The notes under the pieces: generated by a model | Databases searched by the model: none | The model's input: the letters and a program-made list of their open reading frames with translations, nothing else | Told to the model about the DNA's origin: nothing | Shown here: piece after piece, positions 1 to 8,755 of the stretch | How the letters are laid out: every line of letters starts with the position of its first letter | Numbering within the stretch: the first letter of the stretch is position 1 | NCBI GenBank assembly: GCA_022712895.1 | Contig: JAFLJS010000051.1 | Span: 62,001-126,000 of the forward strand | Reading direction: 5' to 3' | From: Desulfocapsa sp. | Lineage (GTDB): Bacteria > Desulfobacterota > Desulfobulbia > Desulfobulbales > Desulfocapsaceae | Length of the DNA stretch: 64,000 bases | Translations under genes and position numbers: made by a program

Positions 1-79
1 TTTTTACACATGCCCACTCAGTCTCCTGCTTACTCATTGTCCTTTCATTCGATGTTTGACATTCAGCTATTAAATATTT

Positions 80-1348
80 TTAAAACCAGGGATCATCAAA
101 CACTTCAGAACTATTATCAAAGATTGTAGATGTCTCAACATCAACCTCTTCAGTATGCCCATCATGAAAAATAATTACCATATGAGTTGTGATGGGCAAT
201 TCTGGTGTTGTGCCTTCAGAAACAATTATCTGAGGGCTGTTAATCCATTTTTTTACATTGGTGAGCATGGTCGTCATCCCCACATACTTCCCCTCTGTTT
301 CAACTTTTTTGATTATCCCTTTAGGATCTTGCACTTCAAGGTTGAGCACATAGGTTTCGTTTGCGTAACGAGTAAGAACAGCAGTTGCTTCTGCATTCAC
401 TTTCGCCTGTGGCCAGTCAATTTTCTGAACGCCCAGATAGCCACCATAAGCAATCACGGTAAAGCATGCTAAAGCAGTTACGCTTTTAATAGCTTTCCAT
501 GGATCTGGCAGCCAGGAAGAAGGGATAAACGAATCAAACGCTAGCGCTTTTCCCATTTTTTTACAGGCCACAACACAATCACCACAGTTACTGCATTCGG
601 TCTCTACGCTATCTAATAAAGTTTTGGGATGTAAACTGAGCGTACATGCCATATCACATCGTTCATAGCCCGGCTTACAGATACATTTTTCTTCAGCGAA
701 TTTCACCCTCAAGCGTTTTGGGTTCAGGAGTTTTGTCAGAATAATCAGGACCGACTGTGGACAAATATACCTGCACCAGAGTCGCTTTCCTGTCACAAAT
801 TCAATAAATAACAGACCGAATAAGAAGAGATAACAAAGTGAGATAAAATCCTGGCCAAAGTAGTATTGAAAAAATCGTGCATACCAGGCGGCGGTGGAAA
901 GCTGGTTTAATACAGGAGTGGTAGAAAGCAGAAAAAAACCTGCAAAGCCAACAACAAATACCGCCATTTTAAATGTAAAACCGTGGATATACTGGGGAAA
1001 TCCCTTAAACTTTCGAGGTAGCAATTTTTTCTTCAGCCTCTGTGTCCACTCTGAAAATAACCCGTAAGGACAAATCCAGGAGCAAAAAACGGTACCAAGA
1101 CTTAGCGCCAAAAGAAGAGGCAGCAGCGCCCCTATAAAATTATCCAGAGTAAAATACACATTTTTAATGGTTAATTGAAGAACAGCAAGGGGATCTGCAA
1201 TGGGGATTCCAAACATATGAAAAGACAAAAAATTTCCATATACCATTGAGTACCTGGAACGATTAAGTATGGGAATTACAATAAAAGCAACAGCAATAAA
1301 AATCTGAAAAGTACGGCGATAGGTTTTTAGGTCAGGTTTTTTCATCAT
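80..1348 (-). CDS. napH: NapH-like quinol dehydrogenase, polyferredoxin membrane subunit
   Basis: Membrane iron-sulfur protein expected to take electrons from menaquinol and pass them to NapG and the periplasmic nitrate reductase. Membrane segments lie near residues 12-30, 72-90, 127-145, 168-187 and 288-306. The cytoplasmic-face motifs C89-x3-CP and C192-x3-CP, typical of NapH/CcoG proteins, are followed by two ferredoxin-like Cys clusters (C222, C224, C231, C235 and C252, C255, C258, C262). At 422 residues it is longer than the usual NapH of about 280. The extra ~110 residues after the last membrane segment form a soluble tail of unknown role, like the C-terminal domain of CcoG/FixG, so that family is the main alternative. 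The start overlaps the napG stop by 4 nt (ATGA), indicating translational coupling. Confidence 0.85.
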   Translation of the reverse strand: MMKKPDLKTYRRTFQIFIAVAFIVIPILNRSRYSMVYGNFLSFHMFGIPIADPLAVLQLTIKNVYFTLDNFIGALLPLLLALSLGTVFCSWICPYGLFSEWTQRLKKKLLPRKFKGFPQYIHGFTFKMAVFVVGFAGFFLLSTTPVLNQLSTAAWYARFFQYYFGQDFISLCYLFLFGLLFIEFVTGKRLWCRYICPQSVLIILTKLLNPKRLRVKFAEEKCICKPGYERCDMACTLSLHPKTLLDSVETECSNCGDCVVACKKMGKALAFDSFIPSSWLPDPWKAIKSVTALACFTVIAYGGYLGVQKIDWPQAKVNAEATAVLTRYANETYVLNLEVQDPKGIIKKVETEGKYVGMTTMLTNVKKWINSPQIIVSEGTTPELPITTHMVIIFHDGHTEEVDVETSTIFDNSSEVFDDPWF

Positions 1349-1845
1349 GCACCCTCCCCTGAATCTTTTCTCCCCTTCTGAAATCTGGTGGGTGTTATCA
1401 CAATGGCGTCAGCTGGACACACATGTTCACAAAGTCCGCACCCGGCACATTCATCAGTGATAACAGGATAATCTCCACGTTCAAGTATCATTGCCTTCCA
1501 TTTTATCGGGCAACGCTCATAGCAGCTTCTGCAAAGCAGATATTCAGTCCAAGTATAGCATTTCTTTCGGTCAAGCTCTGCAAACCCCATGCGCACATCG
1601 TAGATATCAACATCATGTAAAGCATCGGAGGGACATATCTCCGAACAGCGCATGCAGAGATAACAAGGTGCAGCTTTAGGGTTGATCTCTGGGGTCCCGG
1701 CCATAAAAATATTAAAACCCCGCCGCATCTTTATACAATCAAAAATACAGACTTGCGCACATTGTCCGCATTGCAGGCAACGTGAAAGAAATTCCTTTTC
1801 GCTGCGCGCGCCAGGAGGTCTTAAGAAGTTACTAGTTTGCCACAT
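1345..1845 (-). CDS. napG: NapG-like ferredoxin with four 4Fe-4S clusters
   Basis: Electron-transfer ferredoxin expected to pair with NapH in a quinol dehydrogenase for nitrate reductase. Four Cys groups are visible in 166 residues: C23/26/29/33, C61/64/67/71, a third around C105/108/112 and C133/136/139/143. The N-terminal segment RPPGA followed by E-x-x-FL is typical of NapG/MauN-type proteins. Unlike most NapG it has no Tat signal peptide, so its compartment is uncertain. A longer reading from a TTG at 1866 is possible, but the ATG at 1845 has a GTAGGTG ribosome-binding site 5 nt upstream and is preferred. It is separated from napD by a gap of about 180 nt holding two strong hairpins, and overlaps napH by 4 nt. 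Confidence 0.82.
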   Translation of the reverse strand: MWQTSNFLRPPGARSEKEFLSRCLQCGQCAQVCIFDCIKMRRGFNIFMAGTPEINPKAAPCYLCMRCSEICPSDALHDVDIYDVRMGFAELDRKKCYTWTEYLLCRSCYERCPIKWKAMILERGDYPVITDECAGCGLCEHVCPADAIVITPTRFQKGRKDSGEGA

Positions 1846-1881
1846 ATCACACCTACCACTTACCAATTAAACAAAGATCGG

Positions 1882-1966
1882 ACACCGGATTCAAAGACAT
1901 CCGGTGTAAGTGCCTTAACGCAATTACTTTTGCGACAGATGCCACAAAAAGTAATTGACAGGCACT
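1882..1966 (-). other. two strong hairpins in the napD-napG spacer
   Basis: Two inverted repeats lie inside the nap operon. The first is a perfect 9-bp stem (ACACCGGAT at 1882-1890 with ATCCGGTGT at 1899-1907, 8-nt loop). The second is nested: an outer perfect 7-bp arm (AGTGCCT at 1909-1915, AGGCACT at 1960-1966) encloses a perfect 11-bp inner arm (1921-1931 with 1947-1957). Neither is followed by a T-run on the coding strand, so simple intrinsic termination is unlikely. An RNA processing or stability element separating napAD from napGH is the inference. Confidence 0.6.
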
Positions 1967-2028
1967 AAAAAACCCAACTGCCAATTCCTCAGGAGAAGAA
2001 GAACCGACAGCCGGGTAGGTTTTACAGA

Positions 2029-2337
2029 CTATCTATTGTCTTCTTTTGGCTCCATCTTCATATGCTCAGTAGCCGAGAGGTTTGTCGTAAGATTTCCATC
2101 TTCATCAATCTCATCTTCAATGGTGAGATAGGTGGTATAGATGGTGAGAACACCTTCTATTTTCTCTATTATTTTTATAACCCTTTCGATTCGATCAGAT
2201 GGCGATTCCACAACGGCAACAACATAAGCATCGTCGTGAACACCATAGGTAGTGATCTCTTCCATGGTTTGCACCTTTCTTTCCACAGCAGTGAGATCGT
2301 CAGTCAGACAGTGTATCAATATTCCTGAGATAGCCAT
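2029..2337 (-). CDS. napD: NapD-family chaperone for NapA
   Basis: Small (102-residue) cytoplasmic chaperone that in this family binds the Tat signal peptide of NapA and helps maturation before export. The N-terminus MAISGILIH followed by V/I-rich beta strands and a central VVAVVES strand matches the ferredoxin-like NapD fold. The acidic tail of about 20 residues is longer than usual. It sits 3 nt downstream of the napA stop, so the two are co-translated. Function follows from family plus position. Confidence 0.85.
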   Translation of the reverse strand: MAISGILIHCLTDDLTAVERKVQTMEEITTYGVHDDAYVVAVVESPSDRIERVIKIIEKIEGVLTIYTTYLTIEDEIDEDGNLTTNLSATEHMKMEPKEDNR

Positions 2338-2340
2338 AAG

Positions 2341-4605
2341 TTATGCCTTCTTGATGCGTACAGCACAGATCTTGTATTCCGGCTGCTTGGACCCCGCATC
2401 AAAAGCGTTAAGAGTCAATTTATTGATCATAAGATTAGGATCATACCATGGAACAAACACAAGCCCAGGACGACACACATCACTTACTCTTGCCTGGAAC
2501 GTCATGGTATCACGACGGGTTTCAAGAACCACATCATCACCATTCTTGATTCCAGCCTTGGCAGCATCATCAACATTCACTTCAACATACGCTTTAGGGA
2601 ACGACCGACGAAGCTCAGGCACCTTCATAGTCATGGTACCGGTATGCCAGTGATCGATAACCCGACCAGTGGTAAGAACCATTGGATAATCAGCATCCGG
2701 CTCTTCAGCCGCACCTTTATATGGGCGTAAAATGATCCAGGCCTTGTTATCTTTCTTGCCGTAGAATTTGTATTTATTCTTATAATCAGTTGGGATATTA
2801 GGATCTTCACCACGAACATAACGAATCTTGGTTCCGGGATGATCTTCTGTGGGACATGGCCAGAGGATACCGGATTCTTTTTCCATACGGGCACGTGTAA
2901 TCCCACTAAAGTTATATGGAGTTTCAGCACTTACCATTCTCCACTCATTCCATACATCATCAACATCTTTGTACGGGATAACTTTTGGATCAACACCCAT
3001 GCGTTTGGCAAAATCCATCAGAATTTCAAAATCAGACCTGCATTCCCCCATTGGCTCAACAGACTTCTTGAGTAATGCGTAACGTCTTTCAGAACAACCG
3101 TATGTTCCACGCTTTTCACACCAGAATGCAGGTGGCAGTAGGACATCACAATACTTCACCGTCTCAGCATCCATAAAAGGTTCACTAAGTACCATAAAAT
3201 TGTCAGTACGTTTCATGCCTTCGGTGTAAATGTTCACATTTGGCAGTGAGTGTGCAGGGTTTGTACAGAGAACAAACATTGCTTTAACTTTTCCTTCAGA
3301 AAAAGCATTCCAGAGTGCAATGGTATGCAAGCCGGGTTTTGGAGCAATTGTACCAGCAGGGATTCCCCACTGTCTCTCAAGAGCTGCACGATGCTCAGGC
3401 TTTTTGATAAGACGTCCGGCAGGAAGCAGGTGACACAAACCACCGGTATCACGTACGCCACCACAGGCATTAGGCTGACCTGTGAGAGAAAATGGTGAGG
3501 CACCAGGTTTCCCAATATGACCAGTGAGAAGATGGAGGTTACTGACAAGGTTGTTTGCCCAGACACCACGGATACGCTGATTCAATCCCATACACCAGAA
3601 AGATGTGGTTGCGGAACTTTCGGCAAACATCTTCGCGATACGTACAATTTGTTCAGCTGGAACACCGGAAAGTTCTGCAACTTTCTCCGGCGTATAATCT
3701 TCAAGGAACTTTACATAGTCATCAAAAGAACCTTTTTTCTTGGTCTTCCAGTCAACAATGAAGTTACAATATTTTCCATGGAAACGTGCATTATCAAGCT
3801 CTTCATTGATGATGACATGAGCCATTGCATTCAAAATCGCAAGGTCTGTTCCCGGCTTAAAAGAAACATGCTCATCTGCGATACGTGCAGTATTTGTTTT
3901 TCGTGGATCAACAACGATAACTTTTACATTTGGACTGTTCTGCTTTCTCTTGGCAACACGTTTAAAAAGAATTGGATGACATTCCGACATATTGGAGCCA
4001 ATGATAAAGAAACAGGTTGCATTATCAATGTCATCGTATGATCCGCAAGGCTCATCTTTACCAAAGGTGGTTACATAGCCACCAACAGCTGACGCCATAC
4101 AGAGACGTGGATTTCCTTCGACGTTATTTGACCCAAGACCAGCTTTCCAAATTTTAGAAGCAAGATAAGTTTCCTCAGTAAGCGCCTGTCCGGAGCCGTA
4201 ATAAGCAACAGAAGTTGGTCCATGCTCCTTAATGGCAGTCTTAAATTTATCAACAACAAGAGTCATCGCCTCATCCCAGGATGCTGGCTCAAGCTTTCCG
4301 TTTTTACGAATATATGGTTTTGTTACACGTTCTTTAGAATATACGATGGGCGGCATCAGAGCGCCTTTCAAACAGAGGAAACCGGCATTATGGTTATTGG
4401 GATCACCTTTAACGGTTACAACTTTTCCACCTTTAACACCAACCATTACGCCACAACCAGTTCCGCAAAAACGGCAAACTGATTTCACCCACTCATCCGG
4501 CTCATTAGCAGCAGCGTTTGCTACCTGAGTCAGTGGAGCTCCAATGGCAGCCATGGCAGATGCTGCTGCCGCCGTTTTAAGTACATCTCTTCTGGTAACC
4601 TTCAT
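2341..4605 (-). CDS. napA: periplasmic nitrate reductase catalytic subunit NapA
   Basis: Molybdopterin oxidoreductase reducing nitrate to nitrite in the periplasm. A Tat signal (RRDVLK at residues 5-10 then a hydrophobic stretch ending near VANA) precedes a 4Fe-4S site, C44-x2-C47-x3-C51 with C78, and the conserved K80. C169 in the CMASAV context is the expected molybdenum ligand. The 754-residue length and close spacing match the monomeric Desulfovibrio-type NapA, which works without NapB; no napB is present here. The ATG at 4605 has a TAGGAG ribosome-binding site. Assimilatory nitrate reductase or formate dehydrogenase are alternatives by fold, but the napDGH neighbours and the Cys Mo ligand favour NapA. 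Confidence 0.93.
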   Translation of the reverse strand: MKVTRRDVLKTAAAASAMAAIGAPLTQVANAAANEPDEWVKSVCRFCGTGCGVMVGVKGGKVVTVKGDPNNHNAGFLCLKGALMPPIVYSKERVTKPYIRKNGKLEPASWDEAMTLVVDKFKTAIKEHGPTSVAYYGSGQALTEETYLASKIWKAGLGSNNVEGNPRLCMASAVGGYVTTFGKDEPCGSYDDIDNATCFFIIGSNMSECHPILFKRVAKRKQNSPNVKVIVVDPRKTNTARIADEHVSFKPGTDLAILNAMAHVIINEELDNARFHGKYCNFIVDWKTKKKGSFDDYVKFLEDYTPEKVAELSGVPAEQIVRIAKMFAESSATTSFWCMGLNQRIRGVWANNLVSNLHLLTGHIGKPGASPFSLTGQPNACGGVRDTGGLCHLLPAGRLIKKPEHRAALERQWGIPAGTIAPKPGLHTIALWNAFSEGKVKAMFVLCTNPAHSLPNVNIYTEGMKRTDNFMVLSEPFMDAETVKYCDVLLPPAFWCEKRGTYGCSERRYALLKKSVEPMGECRSDFEILMDFAKRMGVDPKVIPYKDVDDVWNEWRMVSAETPYNFSGITRARMEKESGILWPCPTEDHPGTKIRYVRGEDPNIPTDYKNKYKFYGKKDNKAWIILRPYKGAAEEPDADYPMVLTTGRVIDHWHTGTMTMKVPELRRSFPKAYVEVNVDDAAKAGIKNGDDVVLETRRDTMTFQARVSDVCRPGLVFVPWYDPNLMINKLTLNAFDAGSKQPEYKICAVRIKKA

Positions 4606-4709
4606 TTTTTCGTTCTCCTATAAAACGAGTTTCTCGTTGTCCCTGTCTACTTATGGAGGAACTACGCAAGATCGCCCCTTACGACCTTATGGTACTTCTA
4701 TATTGATTT

Positions 4710-5123
4710 TTAATTTTTAGAATCTGACTTCCCATACGCATCATGGTGTAATGAATTCTGGTGAAACGGGTGACAAGTGTAACAATCAGGCTTGATACCG
4801 AATTTTTTAACCATTCGTTTCATTGCTGGCTCATGGCACTTACGACATACTGTTTCGGCATCAGGAACGACACGAAAAGGAATTGACCCTTTTCCATCGG
4901 GCTGTCCATGACAAACAAAACATTTCATCAAGCCAACACCATGTTTTGACTCATACCAGTTCTGAGCAACACGAGGCGTTACCTTTTGGTGACACGTGTA
5001 ACAGTCTGCGGCATCATCAGGAGCTTTGAGGTGTTTGATCGATTTTGCAGAAGCTTCAAGTGCGACAAAAGAAAAAAGAAGTGTGGTGGCGACAATACCG
5101 GCCATAAGAATTTTAGTTTTCAT
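4710..5123 (-). CDS. periplasmic tetraheme cytochrome c, NapM-like by position
   Basis: Secreted cytochrome of 137 residues with a cleavable signal peptide (hydrophobic 5-23, ASA before residue 27) and four CxxCH heme sites at C41, C68, C93 and C114. It lies directly upstream of napA in the same operon and overlaps the next cytochrome gene by one base. Desulfovibrio nap clusters (napCMADGH) carry a small multiheme cytochrome NapM at this position, so it probably delivers electrons to NapA. The assignment to NapM is by position and size and was not checked by alignment. There is no membrane anchor beyond the signal peptide, so it is not NapC. Confidence 0.8.
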   Translation of the reverse strand: MKTKILMAGIVATTLLFSFVALEASAKSIKHLKAPDDAADCYTCHQKVTPRVAQNWYESKHGVGLMKCFVCHGQPDGKGSIPFRVVPDAETVCRKCHEPAMKRMVKKFGIKPDCYTCHPFHQNSLHHDAYGKSDSKN

Positions 5124-5713
5124 TATTTTTTCCCTTCTTCTGTCTCAGCAACTGGAACAGGATTCGCAGCAAGTTTTTCAGCAAATTCAGCATTAATAGT
5201 TAAGTCTTTGTCAAATACTGGAAGGTGAGCAATATTAATGTGACAACCTGCACACGTTTTTCTGGTTGTTCCATTTTTGCCCAAAAAAGCATCATGGGCA
5301 AGACCGCCAATCTGTGAAACGAAACCATCACCTTTCGCGTTCTTAGTCAGATCTTTATGGCATTCCTGACATTTTGCAGTGAGATCAGTCTGACGAGCAT
5401 TACCCTGCATACGGCGACGATCAAAAGTGCCATCGGCAAATATTTTATTGTCGTAGTACTTGTCACGTGCGTAGTAACTGGTGAGCGGACTGAAATGGAA
5501 GATATGACACTGTTCGCAGCTTATCTCCTTTTTGTCTTTATCAAATGCATGCACAGAGTTTTTCAGCTCATGCTGATACTGTTTTACGTTGTGGCAACGC
5601 ATACATTCCTCAACGGGTGGTCTGTCTGCAGCAGCAGCCGTTCCACCTAAAGCCAGTACCAAGCTGAAGACAGCAGCCATTCCAGAGAACTTAACCAAAT
5701 AGCTTTTTTTCAT
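5123..5713 (-). CDS. periplasmic tetraheme cytochrome c
   Basis: Secreted 196-residue protein with an N-terminal signal peptide (residues 1-29, ending AAAA) and four CxxCH sites at C37, C66, C115 and C154. Additional histidines (for example H49, H55, H70, H140) could supply distal heme ligands. The acidic, Ala/Glu-rich tail after residue 165 looks disordered. It is co-transcribed with the other tetraheme cytochrome and napA, with start and stop overlapping by a few bases on both sides. Expected role: electron carrier between the NapGH module (or a quinol dehydrogenase) and NapA. I do not recognise a specific named family. Confidence 0.75.
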   Translation of the reverse strand: MKKSYLVKFSGMAAVFSLVLALGGTAAAADRPPVEECMRCHNVKQYQHELKNSVHAFDKDKKEISCEQCHIFHFSPLTSYYARDKYYDNKIFADGTFDRRRMQGNARQTDLTAKCQECHKDLTKNAKGDGFVSQIGGLAHDAFLGKNGTTRKTCAGCHINIAHLPVFDKDLTINAEFAEKLAANPVPVAETEEGKK

Positions 5714-6036
5714 TTACTTCCCCCCTGAGGTGTAGCTTGTTTTTTTTGCTCTCTCAATTGTTGTTCTTTTTTCTGTTTTTTTCGTTCACTCAAAATCCTT
5801 TTTGATTCTTCTAAAGACACAACTTCAGATCCAAAATAGCGTTCTTCTGCCAATTCCTCGGCCTCGGCATACACTGACATTCCATAAGGATTTCTTTTAC
5901 TGAGATCTTTGTAGTCATTATTACGATAAGCATCGGGCATCCTGGGTAATTCAGCACTATCAGGCAAATCAGCAGAGATAGCCACAGAACTTAAAAAAAG
6001 TACAAGACCGCTTACTACTAGAATTTTTTTAATCAT
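5710..6036 (-). CDS. small secreted protein of unknown function in nap operon
   Basis: A 108-residue protein with a clear signal peptide (hydrophobic residues 5-20, cleavage expected after ISA). The mature part has a short Pro/Asn-rich segment and then a charged, Glu/Lys/Gln-rich helix with a basic C-terminus (residues 75-108). It contains no Cys and so no heme. It overlaps the next cytochrome gene by 4 nt (ATGA), so it is part of the nap transcript and probably translationally coupled. I recognise no family. A scaffold or assembly partner for the periplasmic cytochromes is only a guess from position. Confidence 0.7.
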   Translation of the reverse strand: MIKKILVVSGLVLFLSSVAISADLPDSAELPRMPDAYRNNDYKDLSKRNPYGMSVYAEAEELAEERYFGSEVVSLEESKRILSERKKQKKEQQLREQKKQATPQGGSK

Positions 6037-6059
6037 AATTTCCCTAAAAAGAAGAGTGA

Positions 6060-6731
6060 CTACTTCTCCATATATTTCTGAGTTAGAAGATCAGATTGAA
6101 CCATCAAATACTGGTCACTGGTCACGTCTTCTTTTTTCAATTCTTTTTCTTTATTTCGTTTATCCATGGCATCAATCATGTCAGTCATGGTTGCTACGTT
6201 TTCAGACGATGTAAATTTTACAGTAGCGAGCACAACAAGACTCTCAAGCTGTCCTTGTGATTTAACTGTTCTGTACAGCTCCTCTGTGATAAATCCATCC
6301 TCACCATAATTCCAGTAAATCGTCTTCCCATGGGCTTCAGTGGTTGGTTCACCATACTGCAGCATAAGACCACTGATCATGACCTTAAAATCGTTTTTAT
6401 TTGCTTTTTTATTCCTCTTATAGACTGCAATAACTACGTTTGATTGCGCATCTATTATCACAAAAACATTTCCATCCTTGAATTTGACAGTACCGGAGTA
6501 AGCCTTGTAATCCCGATCTTTTTTAGAAGTGACAAGTTGGTCGGCATTTAATGCTTTGCCGACTACATACGAATCAAGCCCCAAATCAAAAGCAGCTATC
6601 CTCTTTTGTAGATCCGCCTTTGACATTTTTTTATAGTCAACAGTTTGGCAGATGGCAGTACCAGAAACAAAAAATACCAGAAACAAGGCCAGAAAAAGAG
6701 TTTTGTATTGCGTTGTTACAGAGAATTTCAT
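6060..6731 (-). CDS. secreted protein of unknown function, first gene of nap operon
   Basis: A 223-residue protein with a signal peptide (hydrophobic residues 11-27, cleavage expected near AIC). The mature region is a mixed alpha/beta domain with KFKDGNVFVIIDAQ-type beta strands. A Lys/Glu-rich helical tail follows near residues 180-205. The only Cys is in or next to the signal peptide, so it could be a lipoprotein, although the lipobox is weak. The ATG has an AAGGAA ribosome-binding site. It starts about 100 nt downstream of the terminator of the octaheme gene and is therefore the probable first gene of the nap operon. No family recognised. Confidence 0.7.
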   Translation of the reverse strand: MKFSVTTQYKTLFLALFLVFFVSGTAICQTVDYKKMSKADLQKRIAAFDLGLDSYVVGKALNADQLVTSKKDRDYKAYSGTVKFKDGNVFVIIDAQSNVVIAVYKRNKKANKNDFKVMISGLMLQYGEPTTEAHGKTIYWNYGEDGFITEELYRTVKSQGQLESLVVLATVKFTSSENVATMTDMIDAMDKRNKEKELKKEDVTSDQYLMVQSDLLTQKYMEK

Positions 6732-6833
6732 TCAGTTTTCCTTTAACTAAGAGGTGAAATGTTTACGGTTCAAGCCTGACGATTCGTATTACTAATAAGC
6801 AGGCCTAAAACGAAATCATCTTGAGTGATTGAA

Positions 6834-6891
6834 ACAAAAAAAGGGAAAAAGAGACGCACCGGAACAGGAAATGATTCCGGTGCGAATCTCT
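6834..6891 (-). terminator. intrinsic terminator after octaheme cytochrome gene
   Basis: On the minus strand a long stem (AGAGA and CGCACCGGAA pairing with TTCCGGTGCG and CTCT, about 6851-6890) is followed by a T-rich run (complement of 6834-6850). It lies 15 nt after the octaheme gene stop and separates that operon from the nap operon downstream. Confidence 0.85.
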
Positions 6892-6905
6892 AGCAGAAGC
6901 GCAGA

Positions 6906-8492
6906 TTACTGCTTGTAACGTGCTGCTTCCTGAGCTTTGATGTCTTTCATAACATCTTCACCAAAGCCTTTCTGATACCACTGATGCTCTGGTCTGGCCA
7001 GAATTTCACCAACGATTTTCTTATATTTCTCACCCATTCCTTTGGACTCTGCAAGATGCATAAGTTCAGGGATGAATTTGAAATAGAAGTTGTGAGCGAC
7101 ATCATACATTCCATGCCAATGGGTGTAATCTGGTCCCTGCATAGCAGCACCGTGACGTGCGCGACGTCCTTCATGATGCCAGAGTTCCCACCAGTGCCAT
7201 CCAAGCTCAGTATGGAAGGTAGAACCATAAACAAGACCGTCTTTCTTGGCCAATCCGTACATTTTCTTGGCTGGTTTTGCAAACTTCTCATTGTAAGTCA
7301 CAACAAGTGAATCAAACTGAACATAAAAGTTATCAACCTTCTGCTCACCATGACACTGTTTACATACACCTTTCATATTGTCACGACGCTCTTCCCACGC
7401 AACAACTTTAATTGCTTCTTTTTCAACAGGCACTTTCGTCCATTTACCATCAACAAGCTTAAATTCTTTGTACTTAATGATCTGTCCAACTTGTGGAGCG
7501 ATGTCTCCGGGAATATCTTTCTGGGTACCGTCTTCAAATTCAACACGGTTCAGCTTAACAGATACTTTAGGACGAAGGGTCCAGGAGATACGATCACCGA
7601 CATTATGGGTATTTGGCGAAACGGAACCATCAGACTTCATGTAGGAACCCATGTGACAGGTAGAACATGTTGGAGCGGTATAGTAATCTTTACCAAGAAC
7701 CCATTTTCCGGATTTATAGATATTCATACCGTTCATGCCACGATCACGAGTCGCGGTAAAATATGCGATTCCGTGCTTTGACTCGAGATAAATTTCTGCT
7801 TGTGGATGATCAGGACCAAGGTGGCACTTTCCACAATTTTCAGGCTGACGAGCGGTGGATGCTTTAAAGGAATGCTTGCCGTGACACGCGTTACAGGCAC
7901 CTTTAGTTCCATCGGAATGGAGACGTCCAATACCACTATTGGGGTAAGTCATAGGATCAAGCATAACAGCTTTATGCTGATTCAATAGAGGCTTGCCATT
8001 CTCATCTTTGAGAACCTTAATGATACTGCCATGACATTGCCAGCAACCGTTAACTGCATCGGCTTTATCTTCCATGGAACAGATAACTTCACCAACCACG
8101 TTATCAAGGGATGCCATGATCTGACCTGCAGAAGCATGATGGGAAGGAGCCTGCTGTTTTACTTCTTCAGCATGACAATACCCACAATCTTTTGGAGTCA
8201 TAATGGTCTTAATTAATGCACCTTCATGCATGTAAGCTAACTCATCCCCTTCTTCCGCTGCATGACAGTTAAAACAGCCTATAGACCCGTCCTGAGCTGC
8301 TGCATGTGGAGAATTCTTCCACTGCATAACCAGTGAATAGTTCTCTTTTTGATGGCAGTTAATACACTTGACGTTGGCCTCTTTAACAGCCTCGTCTTGG
8401 GTATTCATGGATGCTTTGGTGGTTGCAAAAGACGGACTTGCAATCAACATACCAAGAGCTGCCATTGAAAGAGTTGTCTTCCAATATTGCAT
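6906..8492 (-). CDS. octaheme hydroxylamine oxidoreductase-like cytochrome c
   Basis: Periplasmic multiheme enzyme of the HAO/OHR family, 528 residues with a signal peptide (residues 1-23). Eight CxxCH sites are at C43, C73, C103, C150, C200, C220, C276 and C377; the fourth, in the CWQCH context, is the likely active-site heme. The C-terminal half is His/Trp-rich (for example residues 430-465), as in HAO. The ATG at 8492 has a GGGAGG ribosome-binding site; a 54-nt upstream extension is less likely. Within this operon it follows genes for a quinol-oxidising FeS/NrfD module, which fits a reductive role (nitrite or hydroxylamine to ammonia) as proposed for epsilonproteobacterial Hao. Direction and substrate are inferred; whether the crosslinking tyrosine of true HAO is present was not determined. 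Confidence 0.88.
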   Translation of the reverse strand: MQYWKTTLSMAALGMLIASPSFATTKASMNTQDEAVKEANVKCINCHQKENYSLVMQWKNSPHAAAQDGSIGCFNCHAAEEGDELAYMHEGALIKTIMTPKDCGYCHAEEVKQQAPSHHASAGQIMASLDNVVGEVICSMEDKADAVNGCWQCHGSIIKVLKDENGKPLLNQHKAVMLDPMTYPNSGIGRLHSDGTKGACNACHGKHSFKASTARQPENCGKCHLGPDHPQAEIYLESKHGIAYFTATRDRGMNGMNIYKSGKWVLGKDYYTAPTCSTCHMGSYMKSDGSVSPNTHNVGDRISWTLRPKVSVKLNRVEFEDGTQKDIPGDIAPQVGQIIKYKEFKLVDGKWTKVPVEKEAIKVVAWEERRDNMKGVCKQCHGEQKVDNFYVQFDSLVVTYNEKFAKPAKKMYGLAKKDGLVYGSTFHTELGWHWWELWHHEGRRARHGAAMQGPDYTHWHGMYDVAHNFYFKFIPELMHLAESKGMGEKYKKIVGEILARPEHQWYQKGFGEDVMKDIKAQEAARYKQ

Positions 8493-8606
8493 TTTTCTTT
8501 CCTCCCATAGGAAATTATTAATGTGCCGGGTTATCCGGCTCTTCACACTTTATGAAAATTTATTTTACTCGATTACCTCTGAAATACAGCTACAACTCGT
8601 GTCATT

Positions 8607-8740
8607 CCGTACTTGAGCCGGAACGACAAAACAACAAAACCAGACAAAACTGCATTTCATAGCGCTCTGTTTTTTATAACTGTAAGAGTCAGCCCCTGTG
8701 GGCGAGTGCTGAGCAATCGTCAGCATGAGCAGACTCCTAC
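8607..8740. repeat. REP-like inverted repeats upstream of octaheme gene
   Basis: The 200-nt gap upstream of the octaheme gene holds two palindromic elements. At about 8612-8636, TCATTCCG and CGGAACGA face each other across 9 nt. At 8682-8740, GTAAGAGTC pairs with AGACTCCTAC and encloses the self-complementary GCCCCTGTGGGCGA (8692-8705). The latter shares GTAGGAG and GCCCCTG(C/T)GGGCGA blocks with elements near 39.8 and 49.1 kb. No sigma-54 site was found in this gap, so the octaheme gene is probably read through from the upstream operon. Confidence 0.5.
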
Positions 8741-8755
8741 AAAAAACGTTTTTAA

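Noticed and set aside
3517..4041. Long plus-strand ORF inside napA
   Set aside because: It is a shadow frame of napA with no ribosome-binding site, and its predicted protein looks like reverse-complement translation.
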